Source: Desulfotignum sp. | GTDB taxonomy: Bacteria > Desulfobacterota > Desulfobacteria > Desulfobacterales > Desulfobacteraceae | DNA: 64,000 bases | Assembly: GCA_011390635.1 (NCBI GenBank) | Contig: JAABSA010000010.1 | Location: forward strand, 15,610 to 79,609 | Reading direction: 5' to 3' | Shown: piece after piece, positions 36,850 through 45,595 of the stretch | Layout of the letters: every line of letters begins with the position of its first letter | How positions within the stretch are numbered: the stretch's first letter is position 1 | Made by a program: the position numbers and the translations under genes | Notes under the pieces: generated by a model | Told to the model about the DNA's origin: nothing | What the model saw: only the letters and a program-made list of their open reading frames with translations | The model's database searches: none

Positions 36850-38781
36850 ATGGCGCGGTTAGATACGCCTGAAGCACTGGAAAGCTTCAGGCAGCAAATA
36901 TTATCCAGAAGAGATCCGAACAACCCTTGTGTTTCCATCTGTGCCGGTGCCGGGTGTGTGGCATCCGGAGCCGATGAAGTCATCGCGGCCTTTGAAAAAG
37001 AAATACAGGACCAGAGGCTGTCTGCCACGGTTTCCACCAAAGGCACGGGATGTCCCGGGTTCTGCGAACAGGGTCCTGTGGTGGTCATTTATCCCGAAGA
37101 GATCTGTTATCTCCAGGTTGCGGCAAAGGATGTGCCGGAAATCGTGGCACAGACCATCAAAGAAAAGCAGGTGGTGGAGCGGTTGTGTTATAAAGATCCG
37201 GCCACCGGAGAACGGGCGGTCAAAGAGTCGGATATATCGTTTTACAAAGCCCAGCAGCGCACGGTGTTGTGCAATAATATCAAAATCGATTCCAAAAGCA
37301 TTGATGATTATATAGCGCTGGGCGGCTATGCAGCCCTTGCCAAAGCCCTGGGTGAAATGACGGATCTGGAAGTGCTGGAAGAGGTCAAAAAATCCAATAT
37401 CCGGGGCAGGGGCGGTGCCGGATTTCCCGCCGGCAGAAAATGGGAAGGTTCCAGAAATGCACCAGATCCCATCAAATATGTGATTGTCAATGCAGATGAA
37501 GGAGATCCGGGTGCGTTCATGGACCGGGCCCTTTTGGAAGGCAATCCCCATTCCATCCTGGAAGGTCTGATCCTTGGCGGCTATGCCGTCAAGTCCAATG
37601 AAGGGTATTTCTACGTGCGCCAGGAATATCCTCTGGCCGTGGAAAACATCAACCTGGCCATCAAACAGGCCCGGGCCTATGGTCTGTTGGGAGAAAACAT
37701 CCTGGGATCGGGATTTGACTTCAATGTGATCGTCCACCAGGGAGCAGGGGCCTTTGTGTGCGGAGAGTCCACAGCGCTGATGACATCTCTGGAAGGCAAG
37801 GCAGGCGAGCCCAGACCCAAGTATGTCCGGTCCAATGTCAAGGGATTATGGGAACGACCCTCTGTTTTGAATAACGTGGAAACCTGGGCCAACATTCCCT
37901 TGATCATCAACCATGGGGCGGACTGGTTCACCTCCGTGGGAACAGAGAGCTCCAAAGGCACCAAGATCTTTTCCCTGGTGGGAAAAATCACCAACACCGG
38001 TCTGGTGGAAGTGCCCATGGGCATGACCCTCAAAGAGATCATCTATGATATCGGAGGTGGTATCCCTGGGGGCAAAAAATTCAAGGCTGTCCAAACCGGC
38101 GGCCCGTCAGGCGGTTGCATTCCGGAACATCTGCTGGATCTGCAGGTGGGGTTTGACGAGCTGACCAAGGCCGGCTCCATGATGGGATCCGGCGGCATGA
38201 TCGTCATGGATGAGGACACCTGCATGGTGGATGTGGCAAGGTATTTCATTGCGTTTCTCACCGATGAATCCTGCGGCAAATGCGTGCCCTGCAGAGAAGG
38301 CCTGCGACAAATGCACCGGATACTGACCAACATCACACAGGGAAAAGGGAAAAAAGGGGACATTGAACTGCTGGAGGAGTTGTCTGAAACCGCGGTGGAA
38401 GCATCGTTGTGCGCCCTGGGCAAAAGCGCACCCAATCCGTTTTTAAGTACGCTCAAATATTTCAGGGATGAATATGAAGCCCACATCAATGACCAGCGCT
38501 GCCCGGCCCTGTCCTGCAAGGAACTGATTTCATTTTACATCGATCCGGACAAGTGCACAGGCTGCGGCACCTGCCGCAAACAGTGCCCGGCGGATGCCAT
38601 AGACGGGGACAAAAAAATTATACACATCATTGACCAGGAAAAATGTACCCGGTGCGGCACCTGTTTTGAGGTGTGCCCGCCCAAATTTTCTTCTGTAATG
38701 AAACTGTCGGGCGAGCCGGTGCCGGACCCTGTGGCACCGGAAGAGCGAACCATTCGAAAAAAGACAACAGCGAAAGGCTAG
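36850..38781 (+). CDS. bamH: BamH, NuoF-like NADH/FMN subunit with extra ferredoxin domain
   Basis: 643 aa. Domains in order: an N-terminal thioredoxin-like [2Fe-2S] domain (residues 20-100, CAGAGCVASGA and GTGCPGFCEQGP); the NuoF core with the NADH and FMN loop RGRGGAGFPAGRKW near 190 and NADEGDPGAFMDR; an SLBB domain; the [4Fe-4S] helical bundle with SCGKCVPCREG near 475; and a C-terminal 2[4Fe-4S] ferredoxin (CTGCGTCRKQCP and CTRCGTCFEVCP). It should bind FMN and exchange electrons with NAD(H), as in bifurcating hydrogenases. It lies nine bases after bamG. Confidence 0.93.
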   Translation: MARLDTPEALESFRQQILSRRDPNNPCVSICAGAGCVASGADEVIAAFEKEIQDQRLSATVSTKGTGCPGFCEQGPVVVIYPEEICYLQVAAKDVPEIVAQTIKEKQVVERLCYKDPATGERAVKESDISFYKAQQRTVLCNNIKIDSKSIDDYIALGGYAALAKALGEMTDLEVLEEVKKSNIRGRGGAGFPAGRKWEGSRNAPDPIKYVIVNADEGDPGAFMDRALLEGNPHSILEGLILGGYAVKSNEGYFYVRQEYPLAVENINLAIKQARAYGLLGENILGSGFDFNVIVHQGAGAFVCGESTALMTSLEGKAGEPRPKYVRSNVKGLWERPSVLNNVETWANIPLIINHGADWFTSVGTESSKGTKIFSLVGKITNTGLVEVPMGMTLKEIIYDIGGGIPGGKKFKAVQTGGPSGGCIPEHLLDLQVGFDELTKAGSMMGSGGMIVMDEDTCMVDVARYFIAFLTDESCGKCVPCREGLRQMHRILTNITQGKGKKGDIELLEELSETAVEASLCALGKSAPNPFLSTLKYFRDEYEAHINDQRCPALSCKELISFYIDPDKCTGCGTCRKQCPADAIDGDKKIIHIIDQEKCTRCGTCFEVCPPKFSSVMKLSGEPVPDPVAPEERTIRKKTTAKG

Positions 38782-38787
38782 GTTATC

Positions 38788-39405
38788 ATGGGTGATATTC
38801 AATTTGAGATCGATGGGAAAACCGTGACAGCGGATCAGGGCATGACTGTTCTGGAGGCCGCCCAGAAAGAAGGAATTTATATTCCCACCCTGTGTCACCA
38901 TGAAAAGCTTGAACCGTTCGGCGGATGCCGGCTGTGTATCGTGGAGGTGGAGGACCGGGGGTGGACAAAATATGTGGTGTCCTGTGTATTTCCGGCGGCA
39001 AACGGTATCATCGTCAGGACCCGGTCAGAGAAGGTGGACCGGCTGCGCAAGACCATCATCGAGCTGCTCATGGCCCATGCACCGGATGCACCGGATCTTT
39101 TGAAACTGGCCAGAGAATACGGGGCAGATCCCGACCGGTATGAAAGAGATCCCTCTTTTTGCATCCACTGCGGCCTGTGTGTGAGGTATTGTGCAGAAGT
39201 GGCCGGCAAGCATGCTGTCGGATTTGTAGACCGGGGGATCAACAAGGAGATCAGCTTTGTGCCGGAAATCGCGGCAAAAGAGTGTAATGACTGCAAGGAG
39301 TGCTTTCCCTTGTGTCCCACCTCCTATCTCCAGGCGGCATTTGTCTACACCCAGGCCCTGTCATTTCCGGATGCTGTGAAAACCGGTCAGTCAGCCGGAA
39401 AATAG
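38788..39405 (+). CDS. bamI: BamI, NuoG N-terminal-like Fe-S subunit
   Basis: 205 aa. A [2Fe-2S] plant-type domain has ligands in PTLCHHEKLEPFGGCRLCIVEV. A helical segment then leads to [4Fe-4S] motifs CIHCGLCVRYCAEV and CNDCKECFPLCP. The protein corresponds to the N-terminal third of NuoG and lacks the molybdopterin part, the usual form in HndA- and Bam-type modules. It is an electron relay next to BamGH. It starts six bases after bamH. Confidence 0.9.
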   Translation: MGDIQFEIDGKTVTADQGMTVLEAAQKEGIYIPTLCHHEKLEPFGGCRLCIVEVEDRGWTKYVVSCVFPAANGIIVRTRSEKVDRLRKTIIELLMAHAPDAPDLLKLAREYGADPDRYERDPSFCIHCGLCVRYCAEVAGKHAVGFVDRGINKEISFVPEIAAKECNDCKECFPLCPTSYLQAAFVYTQALSFPDAVKTGQSAGK

Positions 39406-39475
39406 TTTTCCCAGCGGGAACAGACAATGCCATCCGGCAAAAGGTTCCAAGCCAGAGCAAAAGGATATAACCGGG

Positions 39476-40312
39476 ATGGAAAATAAAAATAATACCCAGC
39501 AGTTCACGGTATTCCAATGCCGGTCAAAAACCTGCGATGCGGTTCCCATGGAATTGATCGGGGAAGAGCCGTTTTTGATCCGCATTGAAGACAAGTCCTA
39601 TTCCGTTGTCATGCGCACCCCGGGAAACGAAATTCATCATGCGGCCGGGTTCTGCTTAGGCGAAGGACTGGTGAGCACCCCGGATGATATCAAAACCATC
39701 GGATATGATGTCGATCTGGACCCCAATGTCGTTGATGTCTGGCTGTCTGAGCAGCGGCGCAAAAAAATCAGTCATCTGTTGCAGCGAAACGCGTTTGTCA
39801 GCCAGACGAGCTGCGGCATCTGCGGGAAAGAGATGCTCAGAGACATCCAGTCGGCCGTAGAGCCGGCTCCGGACGGGTTCAACTTTACCCTTGATCAGGC
39901 CTTTGGCTGTATTGCGGCATTGTCCAAAAACCAGAAATTTTACCAGCGCACCAGAGGGTCCCATGCTGCGCTGGTGTTCGGGGAAAACGGTGATGTACTG
40001 GCCTTTGCCGAGGATGTGGGACGTCACAACGGCCTGGATAAGGCCATTGGCAAGGCATTTTTAGACCATACCCTGGACCGGGCCCGGATACTGGTATTGT
40101 CATCGCGCATCAGCTATGAACTGGTGCAGAAAGCGGCCCGGGCCAGAATCCAGGTGATGATCTCCAATTCCCGTCCCACTGCCCTGGCCGCCCGGATGGG
40201 GGCCTCATTGAACATGACCCTGGCCTTTCCCACCGGGAATGATCAGCTCATGGTGGTAAGCGGTGAAAACAGAATTATCCAGGATAAAAACAACATGCGG
40301 GTGATCTACTGA
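39476..40312 (+). CDS. fdhD: Sulfurtransferase FdhD family (Mo/W enzyme maturation)
   Basis: 278 aa. The active cysteine loop TSCGICGKEMLRDIQ near residue 120 matches the FdhD CxxC motif, followed by RTRGSHAAL, AEDVGRHNGLDKAIGKAFL and LSSRISYELVQKAARA. FdhD delivers sulfide from IscS to the molybdenum or tungsten of formate dehydrogenases. No formate dehydrogenase is in this window, so it may serve BamB or an enzyme elsewhere. It lies 70 bases after bamI. Confidence 0.9.
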   Translation: MENKNNTQQFTVFQCRSKTCDAVPMELIGEEPFLIRIEDKSYSVVMRTPGNEIHHAAGFCLGEGLVSTPDDIKTIGYDVDLDPNVVDVWLSEQRRKKISHLLQRNAFVSQTSCGICGKEMLRDIQSAVEPAPDGFNFTLDQAFGCIAALSKNQKFYQRTRGSHAALVFGENGDVLAFAEDVGRHNGLDKAIGKAFLDHTLDRARILVLSSRISYELVQKAARARIQVMISNSRPTALAARMGASLNMTLAFPTGNDQLMVVSGENRIIQDKNNMRVIY

Positions 40313-40358
40313 ATGATAATGGAAGGCCCGGATATGATACAACTATGAGGAGGAACAA

Positions 40359-41141
40359 GTGAAAATTCTTACAACTGTAAAAAAAGTCGTTGATGTGGAA
40401 TTGAATATCCATGTGGAAAACGGTGCCATTATGGAAAAAGGGTTGCAGTATGTGATCAATGCCTGGGATGAAAATGCAGTGGAAGCGGCTGTCCAGCTCA
40501 AGGAGGCCCACAAGGCGGAAACCACCCTGGTATCTTTGGGCAGCGGAGACAATACCGATATTATCCGCAAATGCTATGCCATGGGCATCGACAATGCCAT
40601 TCACATTGATGACCCGGCCCTTGCAAAGGCAGACTCCCAAATCTTTGCAAGGGTGCTGCAAAGAGTATATGAAGCCGGTGATTATGACCTGGTGATCACC
40701 GGCAAACAGGCCCAGGACACGGACGCCGGTCAGGCCGGTATCATGCTGGGTGAGTTTCTGGGCATCCCCTGTGTCAGCAATGTCATTGAGATCAAGGTAA
40801 CGGATGATACCCATATCCAGGTGTCCCGGCTCGGGGATGCAGGCACGGAAATAGTTGATCTGACCCTGCCTGCCGTGGTAACGGTGAGTGACAGCATCAA
40901 TGAACCCCGGCTGCCGGCCATGCGGGGCATCATGATGGCCAAAAAAAAGAAGATCACTGTCATGGACCTGGCCGGTCTGGGCACTTCCTTTGAAGAGGTG
41001 GGGGGGACCGCGCGCAAATCCGAAATTGTAGAATTCATGGCCCAGGAAAAACGCAAGGGCGGCCGGAAATTTGAAGGTGACCCGGCCGAGATCACCGCAA
41101 AGGTGGTGCAGTTACTGGTCAATGAAGCAAAGGTTTTATAG
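40359..41141 (+). CDS. etfB: Electron transfer flavoprotein beta subunit (ETF 1)
   Basis: 260 aa from GTG at 40359, after GAGGAGGA. It has the ETF-beta fold: ILTTVKKVVDVELNIHVENG, the conserved VINAWDENAVEAAVQLKE, and the AMP-binding DLVITGKQAQDTDAGQAG. It pairs with the alpha subunit at 41239. The partner membrane oxidoreductase at 42234 suggests transfer of electrons from acyl-CoA dehydrogenases to quinone. It starts 46 bases after fdhD. Confidence 0.93.
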   Translation: MKILTTVKKVVDVELNIHVENGAIMEKGLQYVINAWDENAVEAAVQLKEAHKAETTLVSLGSGDNTDIIRKCYAMGIDNAIHIDDPALAKADSQIFARVLQRVYEAGDYDLVITGKQAQDTDAGQAGIMLGEFLGIPCVSNVIEIKVTDDTHIQVSRLGDAGTEIVDLTLPAVVTVSDSINEPRLPAMRGIMMAKKKKITVMDLAGLGTSFEEVGGTARKSEIVEFMAQEKRKGGRKFEGDPAEITAKVVQLLVNEAKVL

Positions 41142-41238
41142 CCGGCATTTCCGGACATATTCGGTTGCCTTTTACCGCATGTAAAAACGTACCCATATCT
41201 AATATCATACCCATATCAAAATTGTAAGGATAGTGATT

Positions 41239-42198
41239 ATGACAAACATACTTGTAGTAGCAGATATCAAGCAGGGCGCACTTAAGGGAAGCGCCGCCGA
41301 ACTGTTGTCAAAAGCCAAGGCCCTGGGTGCCAAAACCGCCGCAGTGGCCGTGGGGCACAAAGTGGCCGATCTGGCCCCCCAGCTGGCGGCTGCCGGATCA
41401 GACACCCAGTATGTGGTGGATGACCCGTCCCTGGAATTGTTTTCCGCCGGTCCCTTTGCTGCGGCTGTTGTGGAAGCGGCCAAAGCGTTTTCTGCAGACA
41501 TGGTCTGGTTTGGATTTTCTGAAACCGGCAAGGCAGCAGCCCCCCGGGTGGCGGTGCAGCTGGATGCAGCCTGCGCCACGGAAATCATTGATGCCGCCAT
41601 TGACGGAGATAATATTCATATAGTCCGGCCGGCCATTGCCAACAAGGTGCTCCAGAGAGTCAAAATCAATGCGCCCAAACTGGTGTCGGTTGTGCGGGCC
41701 GGGGCGTTTGAAGCAGATCCGGAAGCTACGGGCACCGAAAATGTAATCACCCTGGATCCCCCTGAAAAAGATCCGGCTGCTGCGGTCAAAGAACTCATCT
41801 CCGATGCTGCAGGGGAAATCGATCTGGCGGATGCTGATATTGTCGTTTCCGTGGGCCGGGGGGCCAAAGACCAGACCGGTATTGACCTGGTAAAAGACCT
41901 GGCCGACAGCCTGGCAGCCGGATTCGGATCTTCCCGTTCCATGGTGGATGCTGGTTTGATGGCCCATAACAAACAGGTGGGCCAGACCGGTAAAATCGTG
42001 GCCCCATCCCTGTACGTGGCTGTGGGGATTTCCGGCGCCATCCAGCACCTGGCCGGAATGAACGGCTCCAAGGTGATTCTGGCGGTGAACAAGGATCCGG
42101 AAGCACCAATTTTTAATGTGGCGGATTTTGGGATTGTCGGGGACCTGTTTGATGTGATACCATTGCTCAAGGAAGAAATTAAAAAGATCCGGGCCTGA
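41239..42198 (+). CDS. etfA: Electron transfer flavoprotein alpha subunit (ETF 1)
   Basis: 319 aa from the ATG at 41239, eight bases after AAGGA; a GTG two codons upstream is possible. The N-terminal half is alanine-rich. The C-terminal FAD domain has IVVSVGRGAKDQTGID, GSSRSMVDAGLMAHNKQVGQTG and the classic SGAIQHLAGM motif. It binds the electron-carrying FAD. A 97-bp gap from etfB holds no gene. Confidence 0.93.
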   Translation: MTNILVVADIKQGALKGSAAELLSKAKALGAKTAAVAVGHKVADLAPQLAAAGSDTQYVVDDPSLELFSAGPFAAAVVEAAKAFSADMVWFGFSETGKAAAPRVAVQLDAACATEIIDAAIDGDNIHIVRPAIANKVLQRVKINAPKLVSVVRAGAFEADPEATGTENVITLDPPEKDPAAAVKELISDAAGEIDLADADIVVSVGRGAKDQTGIDLVKDLADSLAAGFGSSRSMVDAGLMAHNKQVGQTGKIVAPSLYVAVGISGAIQHLAGMNGSKVILAVNKDPEAPIFNVADFGIVGDLFDVIPLLKEEIKKIRA

Positions 42199-42233
42199 GC
42201 GCCCCAAACCCGAAATTTGCGCATGAGGTAGAT

Positions 42234-44336
42234 ATGAGTCCCCTGTTGATGACACTTGTTCTTTTGGTGGGCCTAGGTATTTTTGCCAGGACCATGTATC
42301 GGAAAATTCTTTTGTTGACGGCCCTGGAACCTGCTGACCGGTTCAACCATATCAAGGACCGCCTGAAAAATATGGTGGTCATTGCGTTGGGCCAGAAACG
42401 CCTGGTGGGGCGTAAAAAAGAGCGGGCATCCGGTATCATGCACGCTCTGATCTTCTGGGGATTCTGTGTACTGCTCATCCGGTCCATCACCTTGTACGGC
42501 GAAGGCTATGTCCATGGATTTCAGCTGCCCCTGCTGGGGGAATCTTCTATTCTGGGATATCTGTATATCGCCTTAAAGGATATCATGGAAGGCGTGGTGC
42601 TGCTCATGGTGATCTGGGCTTTCTATCGGCGCATGGTGGTGAAACCGGCCCGGCTTCATAACACCTGGGAGGCCTATCTGGTTCTGGGCATGATCGGGGT
42701 GCTGATGATATCGGATCTGTTGTATGACGGTTCCCGGTTCATGCTCATCACTGCCCACGGGAATCCCGTGGACCTGCATTTTTTCAACAATTCCACATTC
42801 GGCCAGGAGTTTATCTGGACACCGGTGACGGTACTGGCCGGAAATGTGATTTCCGGATTTTCCGCCGTGGGGCTGGAACGGGTCATGGTCCTGATGTTCT
42901 GGGTCCATATCATCACCCAGCTTGTATTTTTGAACTTTCTGCCTTTGGGTAAGCATTTTCATGTCATCACCTCATTACCCAATGTGTTTTTCAAGAGCCT
43001 GGGCTATCCCCATGAAAAGATCAAACTGCTGGACCTGGAAGATGAATCGGTGTGGGAGGACGAGACCTTGGGGGTCAACCACCTGCACCAGCTGAACTGG
43101 AAACAGGGGCTGGATCTGTATACCTGTACGGAATGCGGCCGGTGCAAGGAGGTGTGTCCCACCTATGTCACGGACAAGCCGCTGAACCTGCATGATTTCA
43201 ACGACACACTCAAGGCGGAACTGTATGCCAACGCCGACAACTTGATTCACCGGGCCGGACTTGCCCGAACCCTTACAGGTGATGCAGAAGCTGATGCAAA
43301 AACCAAGGAAAAGATGGCGGTGTTCAAGAGTGAAAAAGCCCTGGTGGGAGATGTTATTGCCCTGGATACCCTGTGGGCCTGCACCACCTGCCGGGCCTGT
43401 GAACAGGTGTGTCCCGTTACCATTGAACAAGTACCCCGGATCATTGCCATGCGCCAGGGCCAGACACTGATGCAGGGAGAATATCCCCAGGAACTCAACA
43501 CCGCTTTTAAAGGACTGGAGCGTAACGGCAATCCCTGGGGTATCGGGTATGACAAACGCGCTGACTGGGCCGAGGGTCTGGATGTAAAGCGCATGGCCGA
43601 TGACCCGAACGTGGATTACCTTCTGTGGGTGGGATGTGCCGGCTCATTTGATGACAGAACCCAGAAGGTGTCCAAGGCTCTGGTGAAAATTCTCAAAGCG
43701 GCAAAGGTGGATTTTGCCATTCTGGGCACCGAGGAAAAATGCACGGGTGATTTTGCCCGCCGGACCGGCAATGAAATGATGTACCAGGCGATGGCCACGG
43801 AAAACATTGAAACCCTGAACAATTACAAGGTGAAAAAAATTATTGCGGCCTGTCCTCACTGCCTGAACACCCTCAAGCATGATTATCCCCAGATGGGGGG
43901 CCATTACGAGGTGATTCATCACACCGATTTTATCAACCAGCTGATTGCGGATGGCAAAATCCGTGTGAAAAAATCTCTTGGCGGTGCACTCACCTATCAT
44001 GATCCCTGTTACCTGGGCCGGTACAATGAGATCTATGATGCCCCAAGAAATGTCCTGAACAACCTGTCAAGCCAGGGTCTTTCCGAACTGCCTCGCCACG
44101 GTACGGAAAGCTTTTGCTGCGGTGCCGGCGGCGGGCGGATGTGGATGGAGGAAACCATCGGGTCCCGGATCAATGTGGAACGGTCCAGAGAGATTGTGCA
44201 GGAAAAGGCAGATACCGTGGCCGTGGGCTGTCCCTTCTGTCTGACCATGATTGAGGACGGTATGAAAGAACTGGACAAGGATGAACAGATAAAAACCAGA
44301 GACATTGCCGAACTGGTGGCAGAGCACCTGGCGTAA
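42234..44336 (+). CDS. Membrane Fe-S ETF:menaquinone oxidoreductase (EMO-like)
   Basis: 700 aa. The N-terminal 260 residues hold about five to six transmembrane helices like nitrate reductase gamma (b-heme type) with conserved His residues. A cytoplasmic part follows with CTECGRCKEVCPTYV near 298, CTTCRACEQVCPVTI near 385, and two CCG domains (EEKCTGDFAR with CPHCLNTLKHDYP, and YLGRYNEIYDAP with CCGAGGGRMWME). This matches the EMO family that passes ETF electrons to menaquinone in fatty-acid and aromatic degraders. It follows etfBA directly. Confidence 0.85.
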   Translation: MSPLLMTLVLLVGLGIFARTMYRKILLLTALEPADRFNHIKDRLKNMVVIALGQKRLVGRKKERASGIMHALIFWGFCVLLIRSITLYGEGYVHGFQLPLLGESSILGYLYIALKDIMEGVVLLMVIWAFYRRMVVKPARLHNTWEAYLVLGMIGVLMISDLLYDGSRFMLITAHGNPVDLHFFNNSTFGQEFIWTPVTVLAGNVISGFSAVGLERVMVLMFWVHIITQLVFLNFLPLGKHFHVITSLPNVFFKSLGYPHEKIKLLDLEDESVWEDETLGVNHLHQLNWKQGLDLYTCTECGRCKEVCPTYVTDKPLNLHDFNDTLKAELYANADNLIHRAGLARTLTGDAEADAKTKEKMAVFKSEKALVGDVIALDTLWACTTCRACEQVCPVTIEQVPRIIAMRQGQTLMQGEYPQELNTAFKGLERNGNPWGIGYDKRADWAEGLDVKRMADDPNVDYLLWVGCAGSFDDRTQKVSKALVKILKAAKVDFAILGTEEKCTGDFARRTGNEMMYQAMATENIETLNNYKVKKIIAACPHCLNTLKHDYPQMGGHYEVIHHTDFINQLIADGKIRVKKSLGGALTYHDPCYLGRYNEIYDAPRNVLNNLSSQGLSELPRHGTESFCCGAGGGRMWMEETIGSRINVERSREIVQEKADTVAVGCPFCLTMIEDGMKELDKDEQIKTRDIAELVAEHLA

Positions 44337-44378
44337 GCAGCCTGGTCCATAAAGACAAAAGAGAAACAAATATAAGAA

Positions 44379-44427
44379 AACACAGGCAAAACAAAACGAT
44401 GTCGTCTTTGTTTTGCCTGTGTTGTTT
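44379..44427 (+). terminator. Strong hairpin terminator after the membrane oxidoreductase gene
   Basis: AACACAGGCAAAACAAA (44379-44395) pairs perfectly over 17 bp with the arm at 44407-44423, extended by ACGA/TCGT. The descending arm is T-rich and is followed by GTTT. It separates the bam-ETF run from the next genes. Confidence 0.75.
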
Positions 44428-44442
44428 ACCGATGGAGGATGC

Positions 44443-45564
44443 ATGCAATATCACATGCCGGCACGGCTGTATTTCGGACCCGGAGAGATTCAGCGGGTCT
44501 CAACGGTTATTCAGGCAAAAAATCCGGTCCTGGTGACGGACAAGGGCGTGGTTCGGGCAGGGTTTGTTGCGCCGGTACTGGACCAGTTGGGAAAGATACC
44601 GGTATTTGACGGCATCGAGGCAAACCCCAAATCCGATACCATCAACAACATTGCAAAAGAGCTGCGGCAGCTTGCACCTGATCTGGTGATCGGTCTGGGG
44701 GGCGGCAGTCCTCTGGATGCGGGAAAAGCCCTGGCCCTTCTGGCCACCAATCCGGGAAATATCCAGGATTATGAAGGCAGAGAAAAATATACCAAAGATC
44801 CGTTGCCGTTCATGGCCATTCCCACCACCTGCGGCACCGGGTCAGAGGTCACCTGGGTGTCGGTGATCACCGATGTGGACCGCAAATTCAAGATGAGCAT
44901 CAAGGGACCCAAACTGTATCCGGCTGTCTCCATTGTGGACCCGGATCTTATCGCCACACTGCCTCAGCCCATGATCGCGGCCACCGGCCTGGATGCCCTG
45001 ACCCATGCCGTGGAAGCCTATCTGTCAAAGCCTGCCACCCTGATCACCGACACCCATGCGGTAAGGGCGGTTGGGCTTATCCTGGGATCCATTGAAAAGG
45101 CGTTTGCCGATATCCAGAGCAATGCCAGGCAAAGAGAAGATCTAATGTACGGCTCCATGGTGGCGGGCCTGGCATTCGGCAATGCAGATGTCACGGCGGT
45201 GCACTGCATCTCCGAGTCCATCGGGGCTTTGTATGACATTCCCCACGGGGTGGCCAATGCCATGTTTCTGCCCCATGTACTGGAGTACAACCTGCCGGCC
45301 TGCACCCAAAAAATGGCGGTCCTGGCCCGGATCACCGGCATTGCTGCCGCTTCCGATGAACAGGCAGCCAGAACTTTTATTCAGAAAATAAAGGACCTGT
45401 CCCGGGAGCTGGAAATTCCCGGGTTCAGGTCCCTGGATATCGACCCGGACCAGTTCGCCCTGATTGCCGACATGTCTTGTAAGAACAATTCCAATGCATC
45501 CAATCCCCGGGATCTGGGTCCGTCTGATTACAGGAACATCCTTGAAGCGGCCCATGGGGCCTGA
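44443..45564 (+). CDS. Iron-containing alcohol dehydrogenase
   Basis: 373 aa from the ATG at 44443, after GGAGG. The group III ADH fold is clear: NAD-binding GLGGGSPLDAGKALALLA near residue 87, AIPTTCGTGSEVTWVSVI, and the metal site with DALTHAVEAYLS and PHGVANAMFLPHVLEYN, giving Asp and His ligands. It would interconvert a primary alcohol or hydroxy acid with its carbonyl using NAD(H). Its role in the aromatic region is unclear. Confidence 0.9.
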   Translation: MQYHMPARLYFGPGEIQRVSTVIQAKNPVLVTDKGVVRAGFVAPVLDQLGKIPVFDGIEANPKSDTINNIAKELRQLAPDLVIGLGGGSPLDAGKALALLATNPGNIQDYEGREKYTKDPLPFMAIPTTCGTGSEVTWVSVITDVDRKFKMSIKGPKLYPAVSIVDPDLIATLPQPMIAATGLDALTHAVEAYLSKPATLITDTHAVRAVGLILGSIEKAFADIQSNARQREDLMYGSMVAGLAFGNADVTAVHCISESIGALYDIPHGVANAMFLPHVLEYNLPACTQKMAVLARITGIAAASDEQAARTFIQKIKDLSRELEIPGFRSLDIDPDQFALIADMSCKNNSNASNPRDLGPSDYRNILEAAHGA

Positions 45565-45595
45565 CCCTTTTGGGATAAAAAGCGAAAGAACTGGT

